From: Streptomyces mirabilis
GTDB taxonomy: Bacteria > Actinomycetota > Actinomycetes > Streptomycetales > Streptomycetaceae
Reading direction: 5' to 3'
NCBI RefSeq assembly: GCF_018310535.1
Contig: NZ_CP074102.1
Coordinates: 2,790,001-2,854,000 of the forward strand
Length of the DNA: 64,000 bases
This document shows positions 8,178-17,740 of this stretch, one piece after another; the first letter of the stretch is position 1; each line of letters begins with the position of its first letter. The notes under the pieces were generated by a model. The model saw nothing but the letters and a program-made list of their open reading frames with translations, was not told the origin of the DNA and did no database searches. The translations under genes and the position numbers were made by a program.

Positions 8178-9118
8178 GCGTCCGCCTTTCCCTGCTCGGT
8201 CCCCGTGGATCTCTGCTCGGTCCCCGTGGAACCCTGTTCGATCCCCGCGAAGAGGTCGGTCTCACGACCGGGTCCCGCGCGCTCCCCGCGCACCAACTCG
8301 TAGTACTCGGTGGTGAACAGCGGTTGTGCGAGTGCGTTCGACAGCGCGAACCAGGGTTCGGCCACCTCGATCTGGGTGGCGTGCGCCCGCATGGCGGCGG
8401 CCTTCGCGGTGGCGTACGCGGTCCCGTCGATCGCGGTGGTGACCACCGTGTCGTCGACCACGCCGGGTACGTCGGCCACGGCGGCGGAGCGCTCGAAGGG
8501 CAGTCCGGGCAGGGCCTCGCGCAGCTGTCGGAAGCCTTCCTCGACGACGGAGCGCGGGGCGCGGTTCCAGTAGACCTTGGCGATCTCCCAGGGCGCGCCG
8601 AGGTCGGGGCGGACGGCGGGGTCCGCGGCCAGCTCGACGGCGCGCACGGCGACGCGGTGGGCCTGGATGTGGTCCGGGTGTCCGTAGCCCCCGTCGGGGT
8701 CGTAGGTGACGAGCACCTGGGGGCGGACCTCGCGGATCACCTCGACCAGGTACTCCGCGGCCTCGTCGACGTCGGCGGACCAGAAGGCGCCCGCGCGGTG
8801 GTTCTGCTCCAGGCCCATCATCCCGGAGTCGCCGAAGCGCCCGGGACCGCCGAGGAAGCGGTGGTCGGTGACCCCGAGCTCCTTCATGGCGGCGACCAGC
8901 TCACCGATCCGGTGCGGGCCGAGCCCGCCCTCGCGGTCGGGCGCGAGATGCGCCAGCTCGGGCGGGATGACCTCGCCCTCCTCGCCGAGGGTGCAGGTCA
9001 CCAGCGTCACATGGGCGCCCTCGGCCGTGTACCTGGCCATGGTCGCGCCATTGTTGATCGACTCGTCGTCCGGATGCGCGTGCACCAGGAGCAGACGCCG
9101 GTCGGGCAGTTCCGTCAT
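8174..9118 (-). CDS. mshB: N-acetyl-1-D-myo-inosityl-2-amino-2-deoxy-glucopyranoside deacetylase
   Basis: A 314-residue zinc deacetylase of the LmbE/MshB family. It removes acetyl from GlcNAc-Ins, giving GlcN-Ins, the second biosynthetic stage of mycothiol in the cytoplasm of actinobacteria. The metal-binding motif HAHPDDES is at residues 13-20 and the partner motif [11 protein letters not shown] near 145-155. [13 protein letters not shown] is also MshB-like, and the length matches MshB better than the related Mca. GGGTGGG precedes ATG 9118. The C-terminus ends in a 7-residue tandem repeat ([21 protein letters not shown]) encoded by 21-bp repeats, outside the catalytic fold. Confidence 0.9.
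   Translation of the reverse strand: MTELPDRRLLLVHAHPDDESINNGATMARYTAEGAHVTLVTCTLGEEGEVIPPELAHLAPDREGGLGPHRIGELVAAMKELGVTDHRFLGGPGRFGDSGMMGLEQNHRAGAFWSADVDEAAEYLVEVIREVRPQVLVTYDPDGGYGHPDHIQAHRVAVRAVELAADPAVRPDLGAPWEIAKVYWNRAPRSVVEEGFRQLREALPGLPFERSAAVADVPGVVDDTVVTTAIDGTAYATAKAAAMRAHATQIEVAEPWFALSNALAQPLFTTEYYELVRGERAGPGRETDLFAGIEQGSTGTEQRSTGTEQGKADA
8192..8254. repeat. 21-bp in-frame tandem repeat at mshB 3' end
   Basis: Three units starting at 8192, 8213 and 8234; the first two are nearly identical (CTGCTCGGTCCCCGTGGA core) and the third has diverged. The period is a multiple of three, so the reading frame is kept and the product gains a 7-residue repeat. Confidence 0.8.
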
Positions 9119-9180
9119 GGAACCCACCCTACGAGGCGCCCGGCCCACCGCCGAGGCGGGCACGGGTCGTGGCACCGAAG

Positions 9181-9240
9181 CTCCCCGTCAGGACGTGAGG
9201 GTGCCCGTCAGGACGTGAGGCTCCCCGTCAGAACTTGAAG
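9181..9240. repeat. 20-bp tandem repeat overlapping a gene 3' end
   Basis: Three exact-length units, 9181-9200, 9201-9220 and 9221-9240, share CCCGTCAGGACGTGAGG with a few changes in the last. The last unit contains the stop codon and final codons of the minus-strand gene at 9228, so the other two look like downstream copies of the gene end. Confidence 0.85.
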
Positions 9241-9422
9241 CTGCCGATCATGTCCGCGACGTTCGTCGTCAGGTCGCTGATCGTGGGGGCCATCGTCGAA
9301 GAGGCGAGATAGAAGCCGAACAGGACACACACGACCGCATGGCCGGCCTTCAACCCGGACTTCCTGACCAGGATGACGACGATGATCGCCAGCAGCACCA
9401 CCGCCGAAATCGAGAGTGCCAC
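9228..9422 (-). CDS. Small membrane protein of unknown function
   Basis: A 64-residue protein with two hydrophobic helices, about residues 3-18 and 27-42, separated by the basic loop RKSGLKAGH, then an amphipathic tail ending MIGSFKF. GTG 9422 has a perfect anti-Shine-Dalgarno match (GGAGGTGA) nine bases upstream, which supports real translation despite the size. Similar small two-span proteins are common in Streptomyces. No function can be assigned. It is transcribed toward mshB but 110 bp away. Confidence 0.75.
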   Translation of the reverse strand: MALSISAVVLLAIIVVILVRKSGLKAGHAVVCVLFGFYLASSTMAPTISDLTTNVADMIGSFKF

Positions 9423-9578
9423 GGCGGCTCACCTCCAAAGATCCCAGGGACATGGGGGGTCGGACATGGGGGTCGGTAAATCCATACAGCGGCCAGCGGG
9501 TTCATACCCACACACCGCCAGTGATCATAACTATCCATACGCGCGCATCGATCGGCGCACGGCCGCACAAGGGGGCGC

Positions 9579-9602
9579 ATGGCCAATATGGTCAAGGCAT
9601 GA
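9579..9602 (+). other. Possible leader minicistron of the S9 peptidase
   Basis: ATG 9579 opens a seven-residue frame, MANMVKA, whose TGA overlaps the peptidase ATG as ATGA. An AAGGGGG sequence lies four bases upstream, closer than usual. The peptidase start itself has only a weak ribosome binding site, so translation may reach it by coupling. It could also be chance. Confidence 0.3.
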
Positions 9603-11731
9603 CGACCGAGCCTCTCTCCTTCCCCCGCCGGTACGCCCGGACGCAGCGCTTCACCCTCGGCGCGCCCCGCGCGTTCACCGTCTCCCCGGACGGTTCCCGG
9701 GTGGTGTTCCTGAGGTCCTCCTCCGGTACGGACCGGGCGAATCAGCTGTGGGTCCTCGATGTAGCCGAGGGGCAGGAGCGCGTCGCGGCCGACCCGCGGG
9801 CGCTGCTCGGCGGCGCCACCGAGCGCCTGTCGGCGGCGGAGCGGGCACGCCGCGAGCGCAGTCGCGAGGGCGGCGCGGGGATCGTCGGCTATGCCACGGA
9901 CACGGCGGTCGAGCTGGCCTCTTTCGCCTTGTCAGGGCGGCTTTTCACGGCGGAGCTGCGGGCCGGTACGGCACGTGAACTCCGGGTCCCGGGACCGGTG
10001 ATCGATCCGCGCCCCTCGCCCGACGGACGGCTCGTGGCGTACGTCCGCGGGGGCGCCCTGCGGGTCGTCGGCGCCGAGGGGGAGGGTGACCGGGCGCTCG
10101 TGGAGCCGGAGTCCGGGGCGGATTCGGGGACGGTTTCCTATGGATTGGCCGAGTTCATCGCGGCCGAGGAGATGGGGCGTTCGCGCGGTTTCTGGTGGTC
10201 TCCGGAAGGGGACCGGCTGCTGGTCGCGCGGGTCGACGACGCGCCCGTCCGGCGCTGGTGGATTTCCGATCCCGCACAACCGGAACGCGCTCCGCAACAG
10301 GTCGGCTACCCGGCCGCCGGAACGGACAATGCGGATGTAAGGCTCTTCGTGATCAGCCTCGACGGGGCGCGCACGGAGGTGGTCTGGGACCGGGCGCACT
10401 ACCCGTATCTGGCGCATGTGCACTGGTCAGCGGCGGGCGCGCCACTGATCCTGGTGCAGGCGCGGGACCAGCGCAGCCAGCTGTTCCTGGCCGTGGACCC
10501 TGATACCGGGGCGACCCGGATGGTGCACGCCGACGAAGATCGACAATGGCTTGATCTTTTCCCTGGCGTGCCGTGCTGGAGCCCTGCGGGACAGCTCGTA
10601 CGGATCGCCGACGAGGGCGGGGCGCGGGTCCTGGCCTTCGGCGAACGCCCCTTCACAGGACCGCAGTTGCATGTGCGCGCGGTGCTGGACGTCTCGGACG
10701 ACGACGTGCTGATCTCGGCGTCGGCCGGCGAGGCGGCCACCGCCCCGGAGACGGGCGAGGTGCATGTCTACCGCGTCAACGAGCTCGGTGTCGAGCGTCT
10801 CTCCCAGGAACCCGGCGTGCACGCGGCGGTGCGCGGCGGGGGCGTGACCGTGCTGGTCTCCTCGGTGCCGGACCGCCCGGGCGCCCAGGTGCAGGTACTG
10901 CGGGACGGAAAGAGGACGGCGACTGTCACGTCGTATGCCGAAAGTCCCGGTCTGTCCCCGCGCGTGACGCTCACCGAGGGGGGCGCACGGAAAATCTCAT
11001 GCGCCCTGCTTATGCCTACTGACTACGACGGTGTCACTCCCCTCCCCGTCCTCATGGACCCCTACGGCGGTCCGCACGGCCCCCGGGTGTTGGCCGCGCA
11101 CAACGCGCACCTCACCTCGCAGTGGTTCGCCGACCAGGGCTTCGCGGTGGTCGTCGCCGACGGCCGCGGCACCCCCGGCCGCTCCCCCGCCTGGGAGAAG
11201 GCGGTCCGCGACGACTTCACACTCACCCTCGACGACCAGATCGACGCGCTGCACGGCCTCGCGGAGCGGTTCCCACTGGATCTGTCCCGGGTGGCGATCC
11301 GGGGCTGGTCGTTCGGCGGCTGGCTCGCGGGGCTCGCCGTGCTGCGCCGCCCCGACGTCTTCCACGCGGGCATCGCGGGCGCCCCGGTCACCGACTGGCG
11401 GTTGTACGACACCCACTACACGGAGCGCTACCTCGGCGATCCGGCGGCGGCCCCGGAGGCGTACGCGAAGAGCTCGCTGATCACGGACGACGGCCTGTCC
11501 GCGCCCGCCGAACCGCACCGGCCGCTGATGATCGTGCACGGCCTCGCGGACGACAACGTGGTGGTCGCGCACGCCCTGCGGCTCTCCTCGGCGCTGCTGG
11601 CCGCGGGCCGCCCGCACGAGGTGTTGCCCCTGTCGGGCGTCACCCACATGACCCCGCAGGAACAGGTCGCGGAGAACCTCCTGCTGCTCCAGGTGGACTT
11701 CCTGAAGCGATCACTGGGCATGACCGGCTGA
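9599..11731 (+). CDS. S9 family serine peptidase (DPP IV/prolyl oligopeptidase type)
   Basis: A 710-residue enzyme without signal peptide. Residues about 25-440 form the beta-propeller gate (SPDGSRVVF, SPDGRLVAYV, FWWSPEGDRLLVARVDD). The C-terminal alpha/beta-hydrolase domain has the nucleophile elbow GWSFGGW with Ser571, the Asp in HGLADDNVV (651/652) and His683 in GVTHMTP. It should cut small peptides, often after proline or alanine. Its location next to two peptide importers suggests a role in processing imported peptides; that link is inferred. The start ATG 9599 overlaps a 7-codon minicistron (9579-9602), and a G-rich sequence lies ahead of it. Confidence 0.9.
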   Translation: MTTEPLSFPRRYARTQRFTLGAPRAFTVSPDGSRVVFLRSSSGTDRANQLWVLDVAEGQERVAADPRALLGGATERLSAAERARRERSREGGAGIVGYATDTAVELASFALSGRLFTAELRAGTARELRVPGPVIDPRPSPDGRLVAYVRGGALRVVGAEGEGDRALVEPESGADSGTVSYGLAEFIAAEEMGRSRGFWWSPEGDRLLVARVDDAPVRRWWISDPAQPERAPQQVGYPAAGTDNADVRLFVISLDGARTEVVWDRAHYPYLAHVHWSAAGAPLILVQARDQRSQLFLAVDPDTGATRMVHADEDRQWLDLFPGVPCWSPAGQLVRIADEGGARVLAFGERPFTGPQLHVRAVLDVSDDDVLISASAGEAATAPETGEVHVYRVNELGVERLSQEPGVHAAVRGGGVTVLVSSVPDRPGAQVQVLRDGKRTATVTSYAESPGLSPRVTLTEGGARKISCALLMPTDYDGVTPLPVLMDPYGGPHGPRVLAAHNAHLTSQWFADQGFAVVVADGRGTPGRSPAWEKAVRDDFTLTLDDQIDALHGLAERFPLDLSRVAIRGWSFGGWLAGLAVLRRPDVFHAGIAGAPVTDWRLYDTHYTERYLGDPAAAPEAYAKSSLITDDGLSAPAEPHRPLMIVHGLADDNVVVAHALRLSSALLAAGRPHEVLPLSGVTHMTPQEQVAENLLLLQVDFLKRSLGMTG

Positions 11732-11742
11732 ACACATGCGAC

Positions 11743-11772
11743 GGGCCGGGGCGACATGGCGCGCCCCGGCCC
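11743..11772. terminator. Bidirectional hairpin between convergent genes
   Basis: An 11-bp G/C stem (GGGCCGGGGCG with CGCCCCGGCCC) and 8-base loop, 12 bases after the S9 peptidase stop. It probably ends that transcript and may also serve the first importer operon arriving from the right. The remaining 110 bp up to 11882 show nothing further that I recognise. Confidence 0.7.
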
Positions 11773-11882
11773 ATCTACGGCACCCGCACGGCCGTACGCT
11801 GATTACCTTGACGCGTCCGTATATCGGTGCCGCTTCGGCCAAGTTGCCTGCGTGTTAACGAAGTTCGCCAGCATTTGCGGGG

Positions 11883-12932
11883 TTATGTCGCCCGCTCGGG
11901 CGGTTCCTCCGGCGGTACGACCCGCTTCTCCTCCGCGAAGTGGCAGGCCGAGTCGTGCGCGGCCGGGCCCACCACGAAGCGGAACTCCGCGGGCACCGCG
12001 AGCAGCGGCACCTCCAGCGCGCAGCGCTCCTGGGCCTTCCAGCAGCGGGTGCGGAAGCGGCAGCCGGAGGGGATGTTCGCCGGGGAGGGCACGTCTCCGG
12101 CGAGGATGATCCGCTCCCGGCGTTCGCGGGCCTCCGGGTCGGGTACGGGCACGGCGGAGAGCAGGGCCTGCGTGTACGGGTGCGTCGGGTGGTCGTAGAT
12201 CTCGGCGTCCCTGCCGGTCTCCACGATCCGTCCGAGGTACATCACGCCGACCCGGTCGGAGATGTGCCGCACGATGGAGAGGTCGTGCGCGATGAAGACG
12301 TAGCTCAGGTCGAACTCGTCCTGGAGCCGCTCCATCAGGTTGATCACCTGCGCCTGCACCGAGACGTCGAGCGCGGAGACGGGCTCGTCGGCGACGATGA
12401 TCTCGGGGCGCAGCGCCAACCCCCGTGCGATGCCGATGCGTTGGCGCTGGCCGCCGGAGAACTGGTGCGGGTAGCGGTTGATGTACTCGGGGTTGAGGCC
12501 GACCACGTCCAACAGGTCCTGGACGCGTCTCCTGCGGTCGCCCTTGGGCGCGACCTCGGGGTGGATCTCGTAGGGCTCCCCGATGATGTCGCCGACGGTC
12601 ATGCGGGGGTTGAGCGAGGTGTATGGGTCCTGGAAGACCATCTGGATGTTGCGGCGTACGGCCTTGAGCGCCTTGCCGGACAGTTTGGTGATGTCCTCGC
12701 CCTTGTACTTGATCGTCCCGTCCGTCGGTTTCTCCAGGTTGACCAGCATCCTGGCGACCGTCGACTTGCCGCAGCCGGACTCGCCGACGATGCCGAGGGT
12801 CTCGCCCGCGGCGAGTTCGAAGTCGACTCCGTCGACGGCCCTGACCGCGCCGATCTGCTTCTTGAAGAGGATCCCCCGCGTCAGCGGGTAGTGCTTGACC
12901 AGGCCGCTGACCTCCAGAATCGCCTCAGCCAT
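11883..12932 (-). CDS. Oligopeptide/dipeptide importer ATPase, OppF/DppF type (operon 1)
   Basis: A 349-residue ABC ATPase: Walker [11 protein letters not shown]-loop [19 protein letters not shown], signature [17 protein letters not shown], Walker [13 protein letters not shown] and H-loop [11 protein letters not shown]. The C-terminal oligopeptide extension has the clustered cysteine pattern [16 protein letters not shown] that binds an iron-sulfur cluster in this family. The start ATG 12932 overlaps the OppD-like gene by 8 bp, making it the last gene of a five-gene operon. It powers uptake of peptides with the OppD-like partner. It closely matches the product at 18236-19381 throughout, so the two are paralogues. 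Confidence 0.93.
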   Translation of the reverse strand: MAEAILEVSGLVKHYPLTRGILFKKQIGAVRAVDGVDFELAAGETLGIVGESGCGKSTVARMLVNLEKPTDGTIKYKGEDITKLSGKALKAVRRNIQMVFQDPYTSLNPRMTVGDIIGEPYEIHPEVAPKGDRRRRVQDLLDVVGLNPEYINRYPHQFSGGQRQRIGIARGLALRPEIIVADEPVSALDVSVQAQVINLMERLQDEFDLSYVFIAHDLSIVRHISDRVGVMYLGRIVETGRDAEIYDHPTHPYTQALLSAVPVPDPEARERRERIILAGDVPSPANIPSGCRFRTRCWKAQERCALEVPLLAVPAEFRFVVGPAAHDSACHFAEEKRVVPPEEPPERAT

Positions 12933-13947
12933 CGAGGCACTCCCGCCAGAAGAAGCAGGCGCTGGTGCGGGCCCCGGCTTCCTGGTCCGCCTCTGCACGG
13001 TCCGCCTCTGCACGGTCCACCTCGAACAGCGGCGGCACCTCGGTGCGGCAGATGTCCTGAGCCATCGGACAGCGCGGGTTGAAGGCGCAGCCGGGCGGGA
13101 TGTGCATCAGGTTGGGTGGCAGGCCCTTGATCGCGTAGAGCTCCTGGCCCTTCTGGTCGAGGCGCGGGATCGACTCCAGGAGGCCCTTGGTGTACGGGTG
13201 GGCGGGGGCCTTGTAGATGTCGCGGACCGGCGCGGACTCGACGATCCGGCCCGCGTACATGACGGCGATCCGGTCGGCGACGTCCGCGACGACGCCGAGG
13301 TCGTGGGTGATGAGGATGAGCCCCATGTCGAGCTCGCGCTGCAACTCGGCGAGCAGGTCCATGACCTGGGCCTGGACGGTCACGTCGAGGGCGGTGGTCG
13401 GCTCGTCGGCGATGATCAGGGCGGGCTCCAGGGCCAGCGCCATGGCGATCATGATGCGCTGGCGCATACCGCCGGAGAACTGGTGCGGATAGTCGCGCAC
13501 CCGGTCGGCGGCGGCCGGGATGCGCACCCGGTCCATCAGCTCGATCGCCTTGGCGCGGGCGTCCTTGCGGGACATTCCCCGGTGCACGGTGAACATCTCG
13601 CCGAGCTGGTCGCCGACGCTGAGCACGGGGTTGAGGGAGGACAGCGCGTCCTGGAAGATCATCGCCATCTCGGCGCCGCGGACCTTGCGCCGCTCGTCCT
13701 CCTTGAGCTTCAGCAGGTCCCGGCCCTGGAAGAGGATCTCGCCGCCGGTGATCCTCCCGGGTGGCATGTCGAGGATGCCCATCACGGCCTGCGCGGTGAC
13801 GGACTTTCCCGAGCCGGACTCGCCGAGGACGGCAAGCGTCTCGCCCTCGTCCACGCCGTAGTCGACCCCGTTGACGGCCTTGGCGACCCCGTCCCGGGTG
13901 CGGAACTCCACGTGCAGATCGCGTACTTCGAGCAGCACGGCCGTCAC
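12925..13947 (-). CDS. Oligopeptide/dipeptide importer ATPase, OppD/DppD type (operon 1)
   Basis: A 340-residue ABC ATPase with Walker [10 protein letters not shown], signature [17 protein letters not shown], Walker [13 protein letters not shown] and H-loop [14 protein letters not shown]. The C-terminal motif [15 protein letters not shown] is the family's cysteine cluster. GTG 13947 overlaps the permease stop as GTGA. Near the C-terminus there is a small in-frame repeat, [11 protein letters not shown], encoded by 15-bp units at 12984-13020 and absent from the paralogue in operon 2. It works with the OppF-like subunit. Confidence 0.93.
   Translation of the reverse strand: MTAVLLEVRDLHVEFRTRDGVAKAVNGVDYGVDEGETLAVLGESGSGKSVTAQAVMGILDMPPGRITGGEILFQGRDLLKLKEDERRKVRGAEMAMIFQDALSSLNPVLSVGDQLGEMFTVHRGMSRKDARAKAIELMDRVRIPAAADRVRDYPHQFSGGMRQRIMIAMALALEPALIIADEPTTALDVTVQAQVMDLLAELQRELDMGLILITHDLGVVADVADRIAVMYAGRIVESAPVRDIYKAPAHPYTKGLLESIPRLDQKGQELYAIKGLPPNLMHIPPGCAFNPRCPMAQDICRTEVPPLFEVDRAEADRAEADQEAGARTSACFFWRECLDG
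12984..13020. repeat. 15-bp in-frame tandem repeat near the oppD-like 3' end
   Basis: Two and a half units of GGTCCGCCTCTGCAC encode the repeated residues DRAEA about 20 codons before the stop. It is one of several short tandem repeats near gene 3' ends in this window. Confidence 0.8.
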
Positions 13948-14930
13948 CTCAGCTTCGGGTCGAGGGCGTCGCGCACCGCGTCGCCGAGCATGATGAACGC
14001 GAGCACGGTGATCGCGAGGGCGCCGGCGGGCCACAGCAGCATGTGCGGGGCCGTGCGGATGTAGGCGGAGGCCGAGGAGATGTCGATGCCCCAGCTGACC
14101 GTGGGGGGCTTCAGGCCCACACCGAGGTAGGAGAGCGTCGCCTCCAGCGCGATGTAGGTGCCGAGCGCGATGGTGGCGACGACGATGACCGGCGCGACGG
14201 CGTTGGGGGTGATGTGCCGCAGCATCAGCCGGGAGTTCGAGGCACCGAGGGCGCGGGCGGCCTGGACGTAGTCGTTCTGCTTGATGGTGATGACGGAGCC
14301 GCGCGCGATCCGGGAGATCTGGGGCCAGCCGAGCAGCACCATGAACCCGATGACCGGCCAGATGGTGTTGCTGGTCACCACGGAGAGGAGGACCAGGCCT
14401 CCGAGCACGACAGGGATCGCGAAGAAGATGTCGGTGATCCGGGAGAGGACCGAGTCGCCCACTCCGCCGAAGAACCCGGCGAGCCCGCCGAGCACCGAGC
14501 CGAGGATCGCGACGCCGAGGGTCGCGCAGACGCCGACGCTGATCGAGACGCGGGTTCCGTACACCACCCGTGTGTAGACGTCGCAGCCCTGCCCGTCGAA
14601 CCCGAAGGGGTGTCCCGGCTGCGAGCCCTCCTGGGCCTTGGCGAGGTCGCACTTGAGGGGGTTCTGGGTGGCGATCAGCGAGGGCCACAGGGAGATGACG
14701 ACCAGGAAGAGGATGAGGAGCCCGGAGACGATGAAGACGGGGTTGCGCCGCAGATCGCGCCAGGCGTCGGACCACAGGCTCCTGGGCTTCTCCTGAGGGC
14801 CCGTGCCCTCGGGACCGCCGGGCGTCCGCTCCAGGGTGGCGCCCTCGCTCGTGGCGAGGTCCATGGCGCCGCCCGCGCCGGTCGCGGCGATGGCGCCCTC
14901 CCGCCGGTACGGCGGCGGCTGCTCAGGCAT
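13944..14930 (-). CDS. Peptide importer permease, OppC/DppC type (operon 1)
   Basis: A 328-residue permease with a long hydrophilic N-terminus (about 55 residues, charged and Pro/Gly-rich), then six membrane spans beginning around residue 56. The EAA loop that docks the ATPases reads ARALGASNSRLMLRHITPNAVAP. The C-terminus ALDPKLR is typical of the family. ATG 14930 overlaps the OppB-like stop by 8 bp (ATGCCTGA), the same junction as in operon 2. It forms the transmembrane path with the OppB-like subunit. Confidence 0.93.
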   Translation of the reverse strand: MPEQPPPYRREGAIAATGAGGAMDLATSEGATLERTPGGPEGTGPQEKPRSLWSDAWRDLRRNPVFIVSGLLILFLVVISLWPSLIATQNPLKCDLAKAQEGSQPGHPFGFDGQGCDVYTRVVYGTRVSISVGVCATLGVAILGSVLGGLAGFFGGVGDSVLSRITDIFFAIPVVLGGLVLLSVVTSNTIWPVIGFMVLLGWPQISRIARGSVITIKQNDYVQAARALGASNSRLMLRHITPNAVAPVIVVATIALGTYIALEATLSYLGVGLKPPTVSWGIDISSASAYIRTAPHMLLWPAGALAITVLAFIMLGDAVRDALDPKLR

Positions 14931-15846
14931 AGCGGATCCTCGGGTCGAGTACGGCGTAGAGGAGGTCGACGAGCAGGTTGGCGACCAGGAAGACGAGCAC
15001 GAGGACGGTCACGAAGCCGACCACGGTCTGGGTGTTCTGCCGCACGATCCCCTGGTAGAGCTGGTAGCCGACGCCGTGGATGTTGAAGATCCGCTCGGTG
15101 ACGATCGCGCCGCCCATGAGCGCGCCGATGTCCGTGCCGATGAAGGTGACCACGGGGATCAGCGAGTTGCGCAGCAGGTGCTTGGTGATCACCCGGTGCC
15201 GGGGCAGGCCCTTGGCGACGGCCGTACGGACGTAGTCGGACCTCTTGTTCTCGGCGATGGAGGTCCGGGTGAGCCGGGTGACGTAGGCGAGGGAGACGGA
15301 GGCGAGGACCAGTCCGGGCACGATCAGTTCGCCGAAGGTGGCGTCCGGGGAGACCGAAGGTCTGATCCAGCCCCACTCGACACCGAAGAGCAGTTGCAAA
15401 AGCAATCCGGTGACGAAGGTCGGGATGGAGATGACGACGAGGGTGAGCAGCAGGACACCGGTGTCGACGGGCCGGCCGCGGCGCAGCCCGGTGACGACGC
15501 CCAGCAGGATGCCGATGACGATCTCGAAGAGGATGGCGACGATCGTCAACCGGATGGTGACGGGGAAGGAGGTCGCCATCAGCTCGGTGACCGGCTGCCC
15601 GGTGAAGGCGGTGCCGAAGTCGCCGGTGAAGACATTGCCCATGTACGTGAGGTATTGCTGCCACAGCGGCTTGTCGAGGCCGAACTCCTTGCGCAGCTGG
15701 GCGGCGGTGGCTGGGTCGCACTGCCGCTCGCCGCACAGCCCCGCGATGGGGTCGCCCATCACGTTCACCATCAGGAAGATCAAGAGCGTGGCGCCGATGA
15801 AGACCGGGATCATCTGGAGCAGACGCCGGATCACATACCGTCCCAT
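14923..15846 (-). CDS. Peptide importer permease, OppB/DppB type (operon 1)
   Basis: A 307-residue permease with six membrane spans. The N-terminus MGRYVIRRLLQMIPVFIGA and the C-terminus LLYAVLDPRIRYA are diagnostic of OppB/DppB. The EAA loop reads RTAVAKGLPRHRVITKHLLRNS. GGAG precedes ATG 15846. It follows the binding-protein gene after a 73-bp gap that holds a weak hairpin (about 15879-15899), so expression may drop between the binding protein and the membrane subunits. The product is similar to the one at 21384-22316 but clearly not identical. Confidence 0.93.
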   Translation of the reverse strand: MGRYVIRRLLQMIPVFIGATLLIFLMVNVMGDPIAGLCGERQCDPATAAQLRKEFGLDKPLWQQYLTYMGNVFTGDFGTAFTGQPVTELMATSFPVTIRLTIVAILFEIVIGILLGVVTGLRRGRPVDTGVLLLTLVVISIPTFVTGLLLQLLFGVEWGWIRPSVSPDATFGELIVPGLVLASVSLAYVTRLTRTSIAENKRSDYVRTAVAKGLPRHRVITKHLLRNSLIPVVTFIGTDIGALMGGAIVTERIFNIHGVGYQLYQGIVRQNTQTVVGFVTVLVLVFLVANLLVDLLYAVLDPRIRYA

Positions 15847-15919
15847 GAGGGCTCCGGAGGTTGTACGGGGCCCGCGCCCGGGTTCGCTTCAGCAACCCGT
15901 CGCTTGCCCCGTGGACGGC

Positions 15920-17554
15920 TCAGCTGACCTTGATCTCGTTGTAGACGGGCACGCTGAACTGGTTGAGCGCCACGCCCGAGATCCTGTCCGAGTAGCCCGC
16001 GCTGCCGTTCTGGTACCAGAGCGGGATGGCGGCCATGTTGTCCCGTACGACCCCTTCGGCCTGCTGGAAGAGCTGGATGGCCTTGGCCTTGTCGGTCTCG
16101 GCGTTCGCCTGGTCGACGAGCTTGTCGAAGTCCTTGTTGGACCACTTGCCGTCGTTGGAGGAGGCGTTCGTGTAGTACAGCGGCTGAAGGAAGTTCTGGA
16201 TCAGCGGGTAGTCCATCTGCCAGCCGGCCCGGAAGGGACCCGGCATCTTGTGCTGCCCGATCTGGTTGCGGAAGTCGGCGAAGGTGCCGACGGGGTTGCC
16301 GACGCAGGCCTTGTCGTTGCCCATCGCGTTGTTGATGGAGTTGCAGACGGCGTCGATCCACTCCTTGTGGGAGCCGCTGTCCGCGTTGTACGAGATCTTG
16401 ATCTGGCCGCCGGGCAGTCCGCCGCCGTCCTGGATCAGCTTCTTCGCCTGCGCGGGGTCGTACCGGCAGGAGGCGCCGCACAGGCCGTCCTGGAAGCCGC
16501 CGGCCGCGCCGAGCACCGGTGAGGTCCAGTCGGAGGCCGGGGTGCGGGTCTTCTGGAAGATCGTGCTGGTGATCTGGTCCCGGTTGATCGCCATGGACAG
16601 GCCCTTGCGGACGTTCTCCATGCCGCTCTTGTCCCAGGCCTTGTCGTAGAACGGGAAGGCGATGGTCTGGATGATGCCGGCCGGGGTGTTGATGTACCGG
16701 CCGCCGAGGTCGCTCTTCACGTTCTTGAGCTGAGCGGCGGGCACGTCGTCGACGAGGTCGAGGTTGCCCGCCATCAGGTCGGTGTAGGCGGTGTTGTTGT
16801 CCGTGTAGACCTTCAGGTCCACCCCGCCGTTCTGCGCCTTGTCCGTCCCCGGGTACGCGTCCCACTTCCGCAGGGACATCATCGAGCCCTTGGCGTACGA
16901 GTCGACGGTGTAGGGCCCGTTGCCGATCGGCTTCTTCAGCCAGGCCGCGTGGTCGCTGAAGAACGCCTTGGGCAGCGGCGCGAAGGCCACGTAGCCGAGG
17001 GTGTCGGGGAACGTCGAGAACTTCTGGTTGAGCTTGACGGTGAAGGTGTGGGCGCCGGTGACCTTCAGTCCCGACAGCGTGTCCGCGCTCTGCGTTCCCG
17101 TCTCGGGGTGGACCTTGTCGTAGCCCTCGATGTACCCGAAGAAGTAGGCGTTCTTCTGGTTGTTCTTGAGACTGGCCCCGTAGTTCCAGGCGTCCACGAA
17201 GGACTGGGCGGTGACGGGCTCTCCGTTGCTGAACTTCCAGCCGTCCTTGACGGTGATCGTGAAGTTCTGCGAGTCCGAGGTGTCGATCTTCTGCGCCAGC
17301 ATGTTCTGGGCAGCGCCGGTCCTGGCGTCGTACCGCTTCAGACCCCGGAAGATCATGTCGAGGACCTTGCCGCCCTGCACCTCGTTGGTGTTGGACGGCT
17401 CCAGCGGGTTCTGCGGATCTCCCCAGGAGGAACTGAGCACTCCGGACGCGCCGCCACTGCCGCCACCCCCGCCGCCCCCGCCACCGCAGGCGGTCGCCAC
17501 GAGGGCCACCGCCGCCGCGCCGGCGGCCCATTTGGCGTGCGTCGCTCCACGCAT
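15920..17554 (-). CDS. Peptide-binding lipoprotein, SBP family 5 (operon 1)
   Basis: A 544-residue extracellular binding protein anchored by lipid. The signal ends in the lipobox VATAC (Cys about 22) followed by nine glycines and a flexible GSGGASG tether. The family-5 fold is recognised from LEPSNTNEVQGGKVLDMIFRG, DGWKFSNGEPVTAQSFVDAW and AFPFYDKAW...VRKGLSMAINRDQI. It delivers oligopeptides or a peptide signal to the permeases downstream. GGGAGG precedes ATG 17554. The operon resembles the S. coelicolor BldK type, but order and identity do not allow me to call it bldK. Confidence 0.92.
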   Translation of the reverse strand: MRGATHAKWAAGAAAVALVATACGGGGGGGGGSGGASGVLSSSWGDPQNPLEPSNTNEVQGGKVLDMIFRGLKRYDARTGAAQNMLAQKIDTSDSQNFTITVKDGWKFSNGEPVTAQSFVDAWNYGASLKNNQKNAYFFGYIEGYDKVHPETGTQSADTLSGLKVTGAHTFTVKLNQKFSTFPDTLGYVAFAPLPKAFFSDHAAWLKKPIGNGPYTVDSYAKGSMMSLRKWDAYPGTDKAQNGGVDLKVYTDNNTAYTDLMAGNLDLVDDVPAAQLKNVKSDLGGRYINTPAGIIQTIAFPFYDKAWDKSGMENVRKGLSMAINRDQITSTIFQKTRTPASDWTSPVLGAAGGFQDGLCGASCRYDPAQAKKLIQDGGGLPGGQIKISYNADSGSHKEWIDAVCNSINNAMGNDKACVGNPVGTFADFRNQIGQHKMPGPFRAGWQMDYPLIQNFLQPLYYTNASSNDGKWSNKDFDKLVDQANAETDKAKAIQLFQQAEGVVRDNMAAIPLWYQNGSAGYSDRISGVALNQFSVPVYNEIKVS

Positions 17555-17680
17555 GGAGTGCCTCCCAGAGTGCGCTGCCGCCAGCGCCGCGGCGCTGTTC
17601 CATTACCGGCCAATATCAACCGGTAAGGCGCATACCGCACATTCAGCCCACCCGTACGTGGGATCGCACACCCATATGTG

Positions 17681-17740
17681 TCAGCGCGACATGGGTCAGG
17701 CGCGACATGGGTCAGGCGCGACATGCGTCAGGCGCGCGCC
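17681..17740. repeat. 16-bp tandem repeat at a gene 3' end
   Basis: Units TCAGGCGCGACATGGG at 17696-17711 and 17712-17727 (one change), preceded by a 15-base variant at 17681 and followed by a partial copy at 17728. The copy at 17728 carries the stop codon of the VOC gene, so the array consists of repeated copies of that gene's end. Confidence 0.85.

Noticed and set aside
11800..11882. GlnR-box-like spacing (TTAAC-N6-GCAAC) on the minus strand
   Set aside because: It lies between two converging gene ends where no promoter is needed, and matches the consensus only loosely.
17455..17490. Simple C/G-rich microsatellite as a phase-variation tract
   Set aside because: It encodes the glycine tether after the lipobox with mixed Gly codons, so it is not a perfect repeat prone to slippage switching.
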